DNA from: Amborella trichopoda
Lineage: Eukaryota > Streptophyta > Magnoliopsida > Amborellales > Amborellaceae
Direction: 5' to 3'
Length of the DNA stretch: 64,000 bases
Assembly: GCF_000471905.2 (NCBI RefSeq)
Contig: NW_006499905.1
Location: 4,365,427-4,429,426, forward strand
Both the position numbers and the translations under genes were made by a program. Positions within the stretch are counted from its first letter, which is position 1, and the number at the start of each line of letters is the position of its first letter. This document shows, piece by piece, positions 57,860-64,000 of the stretch. The notes beneath the pieces are model-generated. The model made no database searches. It was not told where the DNA came from and saw nothing but the letters and a program-made list of their open reading frames with translations.

Positions 57860-60160
57860 GTTCTTGGCTGAAGGAGTTCCAGGACCCTAAAAAACTTAAA
57901 GTATAGGCTTAAACCTTTACTAGACTGCCCCTGAAATTCGCCCCACCGAGAACCTATCTATTGGCCTAAAACTAGCTAGGGACCATACTCTTTCCATACA
58001 CCCTGGACCATGACTTTCATACACCATGGCCCATCCCATACACCATAGAAATTAATAAGCTCCCCCATCTAAAACTCAACTAAATTAGTTGTAATAATTC
58101 TAAAATTTTTTTTAAAAAAAAAGTAAAAAATAAAAAAATAAAAAAAAAAGAAAGGAAAGAAACTCTTAATAAGTGATGGTCTATATGAGCATTGTGTGTA
58201 AGTGACCTCATTGTCTCGAAAAATAATCCATTCTTTTTAAAAATAAAATGAAATAATTATTTCTGCTTATTATCATGAATTTTAGGCACGATAAATTTTA
58301 TGTGCACGTGACCTCATTATCTTGAAAAATAATCTTTTTAATAAAAATTGTGATATTTTATCTATGTTAGAAATTTTGCATGCTGTAAATTATGAAAAAT
58401 AAATTTATTTATTTTTCTTGTCTATTGTTAGAAATAAATATGATATTTCTGCTTTTAGTAAAATTGTGATATTTCTTTCTACTATTTTGAATATTTAGAC
58501 GTTGTAAAATTCATGTGCAAATGACTGCCTTATTATTTAAAAATTGACATTTTTACAATTGATTATAGTATTANNNNNNNNNNNNNNNNNNNNGGTATAA
58601 GTGGACTTATCTGGGACGCCGGTAGGGATTAAGTGGACTCATCCGGTACGCCGGTGAGGTATAAGTGGACCTGCAGGGATTAAGTGGACCTATCTGGGAC
58701 GCCGATAGGGATTAAGTGGACCCAACAAGACTATGGTAAACATTTTTCAAGATAACTGCGGCTTCATTTTGAGTACTCGTCAAGGGCAACTTTGGAAGAT
58801 ATTGCAGTTGTGTCTAAGCTTTTTTTTTGTTACTTTGTAAGACCTCGCCACTGTAAATTTGTCCTATCAATAGATGTATATATGTTTTGTCTGTCACATC
58901 TCAGGAATAACAGTACTGTAAATTCTTGGGGTGTGACATTAGTGCAACCTGCTTAGTCCACTAAACCCTCTTGAACCTTCCTAAATAAGCAATTAGCTAA
59001 CTTTAAACCTTCCAATTTAGACCGAAGTTCTATTGAAACCTTCTAAAACAAGCCTAAACTTACCTAAATGACCTAAATTCACCTAAAACTTTCCTAAACT
59101 AGCTTAAATTTGGGCCAACACCTTTAATCCTAGGTCAAATCCTAATAACCCCACTAAACTTTAGTTTGACCCCACCTTTATAACATTTAAAACTCCTAAT
59201 TTAAATCCATTACCACAACCCAAATGCACCTAAAATGGATCATTCACATGTTGAAACGTCCCAACATACATAACAAGACAAGTGGTGCGAAACTGCAAAA
59301 TTGTGGGGTCCACCATGTCTGCATAACAGCTATTTACGCAAGCATAATACAGTGTTTTGCGGGTGATCTACTGCCCAAATTGAGCCGCCACTTGTAGGAG
59401 CTATTATCTAGGTCCTAACCTACAAATATAGACCCTCACCTACGACATTGGGCCCAGATTTTAGAAAATTAGGCAAAGCCCTGCCACTTTACACACAACC
59501 TTAGAAATCCTACGGTCGAGAATCCTAATTCCCCCTCTTACAGACCCCTGAGCCTACTTTGAACCTCTAAAGCCTTATTCTCAGCCAAGATATAACCTCA
59601 AGCCAATCAAATTATAGACTCTCGGTTACATCCATGGACCCTAGACGCTTCCTTTAAATCCTAGGCTTAGTATTCAATTTAAATCTAAGTTGGTACCAAT
59701 ATTTACATTGTTTGATCCCAATTGGTGAACTCTAAGAGGCGAAAGAGGTCGGTGCCACAATCTCGGATCTGAGCCAGACCACCGACTTTGGGTACCATGC
59801 TTGTGGGCCCAATTTCCAAGTAAGTTCATCGCTTTTTCTTTTCTTTGGATTTTCATTTGTGTATTTAGTATAGTTTAGCTCTAGTTCCCTATTTTGAAAC
59901 TATTTCCTAAATCTCTCCCCTTCTTTGCTCTAGAAATTTTAAAAACTATTCATGTTTGCGAATTTTTGGCCGCACCAATCCATAAGCCAGAAATTGCCTA
60001 TGGTTCGTGAAAGAGAGTTGTCCATAGGCCTACTTCCCTCCCGGACCATAATTTGACAATGTTCCAATCTCTACCTCTGATTGACTTCATTTCTATTCGA
60101 AAGTTCTTGGCATTGTAGAGTCGTGCCTCCTTGCCACCCTCAAGTGTGTTGTGAACAACA
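57860..60160. mobile_element. LTR-like repeat, unit C, split by a solo LTR
   Basis: Counterpart of 36573-38057. Its first 20 bases or so are deleted. A solo LTR is inserted after CTAAATTAGT. Confidence 0.5.
58090..58938. mobile_element. solo LTR (unit C only)
   Basis: Starts TGTAATAATTC and ends GGGGTGTGACA, with TG/CA ends and a perfect 5-bp target duplication TTAGT (58085-58089 and 58939-58943). The empty site is seen in A and B (TTAGTTCAACC). It contains a 20-N gap (58574-58593) followed by a short tandem repeat of ATTAAGTGGAC and GGGACGCCGG phrases (58594-58730). No interior or second LTR remains. Confidence 0.92.
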
Positions 60161-60282
60161 TAGTACATAGAAGGCCACTAAGTTTGTATTATTAACCTAT
60201 TCTTCTAAAAAATCAAATGATAGGTCTATCATATAATATATTATACAAAAAAGCATTTAGTATTGTATGTTCCTTGAGGTAT

Positions 60283-60515
60283 AGGGACATTTTACATAAT
60301 TTTTATCATTCAAATTATTTCTTTTATATTTTATTCATGTGCATCTCACTAAGGTGCACACACCTACAAAATTTCATATTATTATGATTTGTCAAAAAAT
60401 ATTAAAATTCAAACACTATCAGATATCTGTGACCATGTGACTAACTTTGAACAGTGATAAAGCCATAGGTGAAGTACTGTAGAACTTAACCTATAGGTGT
60501 TTTGCATTGTTTTCC
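60283..60515. mobile_element. right-hand fragment of the GGAAAACA MITE, unit C
   Basis: It ends AACCTATAGGTGTTTTGCATTG then TTTTCC, the complement of the left end of the unit B copy. The left half is missing. Confidence 0.6.
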
Positions 60516-60530
60516 TATATATATATATAG

Positions 60531-60962
60531 GGATAATCTAAATTTTACAACCCTTCAAATTACAAAAGTTAAAGATAGAGAGAGTTGTGAAGGGTGGAGT
60601 TACTAATTTTGTAGTCTATTTTTTAAAAAAAGTTACTTTTTATGATATCTTCATTATTAAGTAAGGGTAATTTTGTAAATATTACTACAAAGCAATGGGT
60701 ACTTTTATCATCTCTGTAAAAGGTAAAGTTGAAATTTTTACTAAAAGACAAGGGCACTCTAAAAATAAAATTCCTGGATACTAACTTTCAAAATGCCATT
60801 GTATATTTGTAAAAATTTCAAATTTGTCATTGCTTAATGGTTAAATTACTTATTAAAATAATTTTTTAAACAAAAAGTAATGATATTTTTTATAAATACA
60901 CCTATCACAACCCCTTCTAACTTTAACCTTTGTATTTTGAGGGTTGTTAACTCTAGACAAAT

Positions 60963-60964
<2 letters not shown>
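60531..60964. mobile_element. MITE, about 434 bp (unit C only)
   Basis: Terminal inverted repeats of about 44 bp: GGATAATCTAAATTTTACAA at the left and the complement of GGATTTGTCTAGAGTTAACAA at the right, continuing as CCCTYMAAATWACAAARGTTAAAG. It sits in a TA/CA microsatellite context, so a TA-type target is likely. Confidence 0.7.
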
Positions 60965-61007
<43 letters not shown>

Positions 61008-61051
61008 CACACACATATATATAGATATATATAGGACCTTGTGACCTTGTG

Positions 61052-61101
<50 letters not shown>

Positions 61102-61134
61102 ACGCGTGTGTATGTGTGTGTGTGTGTGTGCGCG
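60965..61134. repeat. (AC)n, (TA)n, (GT)n compound microsatellite
   Basis: Pure dinucleotide tracts at 60965-61015, 61054-61085 and 61086-61131. Frames reading HTHTHT or CVCVCV across it are artefacts. Confidence 0.95.
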
Positions 61135-62137
61135 ACCCTGACACACCATAGCTTCATACGACCCCACGTAATAGCTGTTAGATCGTGTAGGTTCTTGAGA
61201 TACATGAGGAGTGGCCTGTTAAACATGATACCCTTTCTTTCCTGTAAACCTCTTTCTGTTATTTCATACAGCAGTTTTTTTTGGGTGAGTAAGTGGTAAG
61301 AATAGAGTTAGAGACCTCACCATGGGGCTTGGCAATACTGCGTTAAGAATCTAGGCTATTTTCAAAAAAGGGATAAGTAAGTGAGGATTTGGGCCCTACC
61401 TTTTGGTGAGAATGGAGTCAAAGACCTCATCATAAGGCTCGACAATATTACCGCCAAGGCCCCATGCCGTTCTCGATTTCATATGGCAATTGTTACTAAG
61501 AGAGAATGGCTTGGTCTTGAAACAGAGAAAGAAGGGAATAACTTGGAGAGAGAGATGGGCTCTTAATCGGATATACGGTTTCAACAATAACCGGGGCTTT
61601 AGATTTTACCCAGGTTGAGATTTTGGTAGAGACGAGACGGGGTAAGCGGTTTGGTGGTAAAACATGGATTAACCCCTTCTCTTTTTACAAGTTTTCTTCT
61701 CCTCTCTCTCTTCTTGTTCCCCCATCTTTGCTCCAACTGCCTTTTTTCTATTTCTCTATCTAAACCTACTCATTTGTGATTAAATCTCTGACTTTCAGCT
61801 GTTTTCTTGTATATGAATTCTCTCTCACTCTATCTTTATTTTTCACCCATCATGTACATCTTCTTCCTTACTTTGTCTCTCTTCGCAGTCTTATTTGTGT
61901 CTTGTGAGGTAGATGGTTTAAGTCTCTATGGTAGGAGTGGGCTACAACGAGGTCTCTGCATGATACACACCAACATAAGAATTAGGGTTTTGGAGACCCT
62001 TGAATCTACATTTTGAATCTCTCTCTATCTCTCTCTCTCTCCACCAATGGTAGTATTAGGGAAATGGAAGCCCCTGAACCCCACGTTGAATCAATCTCTC
62101 ACTCAAGTCTCTTATCTCTCACTCAAGTCTCTTACTC

Positions 62138-62584
62138 TGTACCGATCCTAATGGTTTAAGGGCCTCACTTTCCGCGTTTCTATCACCCAAGAGTTTTGGG
62201 GCGTATTGGTTAGGTACCTAACATTTGGTATCAGAGCAACCACTGTGAACCAGGTTCAAATCCTAAGAAAATGCTACCTGTGGAAAGGGCTACCTATGGA
62301 AAGGACGACCTGAATAAAATCAGAGTAAGAGCCGCCATAGAGTAAGAGCCACCATAGAGTGAGAGCCACTGAGGATGTCAATCCTAGGAAAGGGTTACCT
62401 TTGGAAAGGGTTACCTACAAAAAGAGCTACCTGAACAAAGTGAGAGCCACTATAGAGTAATAGCGGCCAAGGACGTCAACTGCGGAGCATGGTGCTATCT
62501 AATGATCCCTAGTGGTTTATGGGCCTAACTTTCCACATTTCCATAATCGAAGGGTTTTGGGGCGTATTGGTTAGGTACCTAACA
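62138..62584 (+). mobile_element. TRIM retrotransposon, unit C
   Basis: LTRs at 62138-62223 and 62498-62584. Primer site TTTGGTATCAGAGCAACC directly follows the first. Flanks TACTC and CCCTC are decayed forms of the CACTC duplication seen in A. The interior keeps the AAAGGGCTACCT and GAGAGCCACCATAGAGTGAG repeats. Confidence 0.88.
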
Positions 62585-63510
62585 CCCTCTACATACTTAC
62601 ATAAGGATTTTGGGATTTGAAGGCCACCAATCCTTAGCCCATCGTATTGATTGGTCTCTCTCTTTCTCTCCACCCACACCAGCCTTAGGATTGGGGATTT
62701 AGAAACCACTTAATCTTCGGCCTATTGAATCAACCTCTCTCTCTCACTAGCCTGAAGATTGGATATTTGAAAACCCATTAATCTTCAGCCCATGGAATCT
62801 CTCTCTCTCCATCTATTGAAGATCAGATAAAAATGAGAGAAATAATAATAGAATACTTGGTTGGAGGGAGAGAATAGGAGAGAGAGAGAGAGAGAGAAAG
62901 GAAAGAGATGGAAAGAAGTTATGTGGGGGAGGGTAGTAAGATTGACGAGACAGAAGGCAGTAGAAAAATCAAGGGGAAGGAAAGTAGATGAAGAAAGAAA
63001 AGGTTCAGGATAGCAGAGAGAGAATAAATAGGAGGCGGTACATAGGACAGAGAGAAACGGTGTCAAAAAAGGCAAATGAATTCGAGAAATGTTCTTGGGG
63101 TATTTTTACCGGCTAACCTTGGTCAGGCCTTCTCATCTTTATCTAAATCTCAAAGCAAGTGAGATCCAATAGTCAATTATTGGGGTCCCACAAACTCAAT
63201 ATGTGTGAGGGTCGTATAACATCATTACTTATAGGGAAACTATAGACTGAGACCATTTATCTTTAGTACAAGGTGGTCACAATTAATTTTAACCATTGGA
63301 TGTGAAATTGGGTAATTGCATTTATTTCATTGACCAAGATCAAAATTCAAAAAAAAAACTTCTCGAACTTTGTGACAAACCCAAGCTATCGGATTTCACA
63401 TCAGATGGTTATAAGTAATTGTGATTTCCTTATACCAATGGTAAAGGAAAGTTGTTTCACGCGAGTTGGACCGCATTTCTACATATGCAGTCCATAAATC
63501 ACATGGAGGT

Positions 63511-64000
63511 TTCTTTGTGACTTTTCGCATGCTATATGGAGTTGGTTGCCTGGTGATGCGGTAAACGCTTCATCTCTAGCATTTTTATTCCTATGATGTT
63601 GAGAAAATGGTTATTATTCAGATTCAAATCAAATAGTTTCTTCAATATATGGACTTCTTTATTTTTTATAACCTTATGGTTCTTATGGGCAGAACGCAAC
63701 CGGGGAGTTTTTCAAGATAGGTTGACCAGAAGGGAACAATTAGTCAGATAAAAAATTTCTCATGTTCAGGAGTTAGTTGATGCTAAATCCTGGACATTTC
63801 ATTTGTCAAGAAAGGCGAACATTGATAGCTTACAGTCAAATGGTATCAACAGAGAGATAAAATTACTATTCCAGTGGTATAGTCATTTCTTAGCCCTAAT
63901 CACTTCAAGATAAACATTGATGGGGGCTTCCTTTCATAACTCAAGCCAAGCAAAGGGGTGGTGTTATTAGGAATTTGGATGGTGCTTTTCTTGCAGCATT
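63511..64000 (+). mobile_element. LINE remnant, unit C, running off the window
   Basis: Matches 17830-18310 of unit A. The 5' junction and target duplication have been deleted (GCAGTCCATAAATCACATGGAGG joins directly to TTCTTTGTGAC). The RNase H part begins near the edge (KINIDG, shifted). Confidence 0.8.

Noticed and set aside
60846-61226. Frames encoding HTHTHT, YIYIYI or CVCVCV runs
   Set aside because: They are translations of dinucleotide microsatellites.

Overview
The window is nuclear DNA of a flowering plant. It has about one third GC, intron-split genes, LTR, TRIM and LINE retroelements and several MITE families. The only protein-coding family clearly present is TIR-NBS-LRR (TNL) immune receptors, which fits a eudicot, magnoliid or other non-grass angiosperm. 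No species can be named from the sequence alone.

Layout. Bases 1-4533 are one end of a minus-strand LTR retrotransposon: a 2-kb LTR, a tRNA-Met primer site and non-coding internal DNA. Bases 4534-7900 are a single-copy flank with a hAT-like MITE and a minisatellite. From about 7.9 kb to the right edge the window is a head-to-tail tandem array of three copies of one TNL locus, all on the minus strand. The NBS exons begin at about 11.76, 34.69 and 56.12 kb, so the repeat period is 22.9 and then 21.4 kb. Each unit, read right to left, is: TIR exon (A 21.3 kb; B 45.4 kb; C beyond the window), a 9-10 kb first intron full of transposons, the NBS exon, a linker exon, the LRR exon, a C-terminal (C-JID-like) exon, 3' flank and spacer.

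State of the genes. All three copies are damaged, in different ways. A has lost its P-loop to a 19-bp deletion and its last LRRs and C-terminal exon to a 3.1-kb deletion, and it carries stops. B has small frameshifts in four exons and a stop in a fifth. C has open NBS, linker and LRR exons but has lost the intron-1 acceptor, has Ala for the Walker-A Thr, and has a frameshifted last exon. Both visible TIR exons have Gln where the family's catalytic Glu normally sits.

Transposon history. A TRIM with 86-bp LTRs (TSD CACTC), a 5'-truncated LINE with a 19-bp TSD, MITEs and an LTR-like repeat sit at the same places in intron 1 of the units, so they predate the duplications. A solo LTR in C, a hAT-like insertion in B and deletions in A came later. 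The two inter-gene spacers carry a Mutator-like element with about 300-bp terminal inverted repeats and a captured host exon. Each of its arms holds five 19-bp palindromes, ACGGTA-N7-TACCGT, almost all at 38-bp pitch. This is the most distinctive unexplained structure in the window. Three assembly gaps (Ns) interrupt the sequence.
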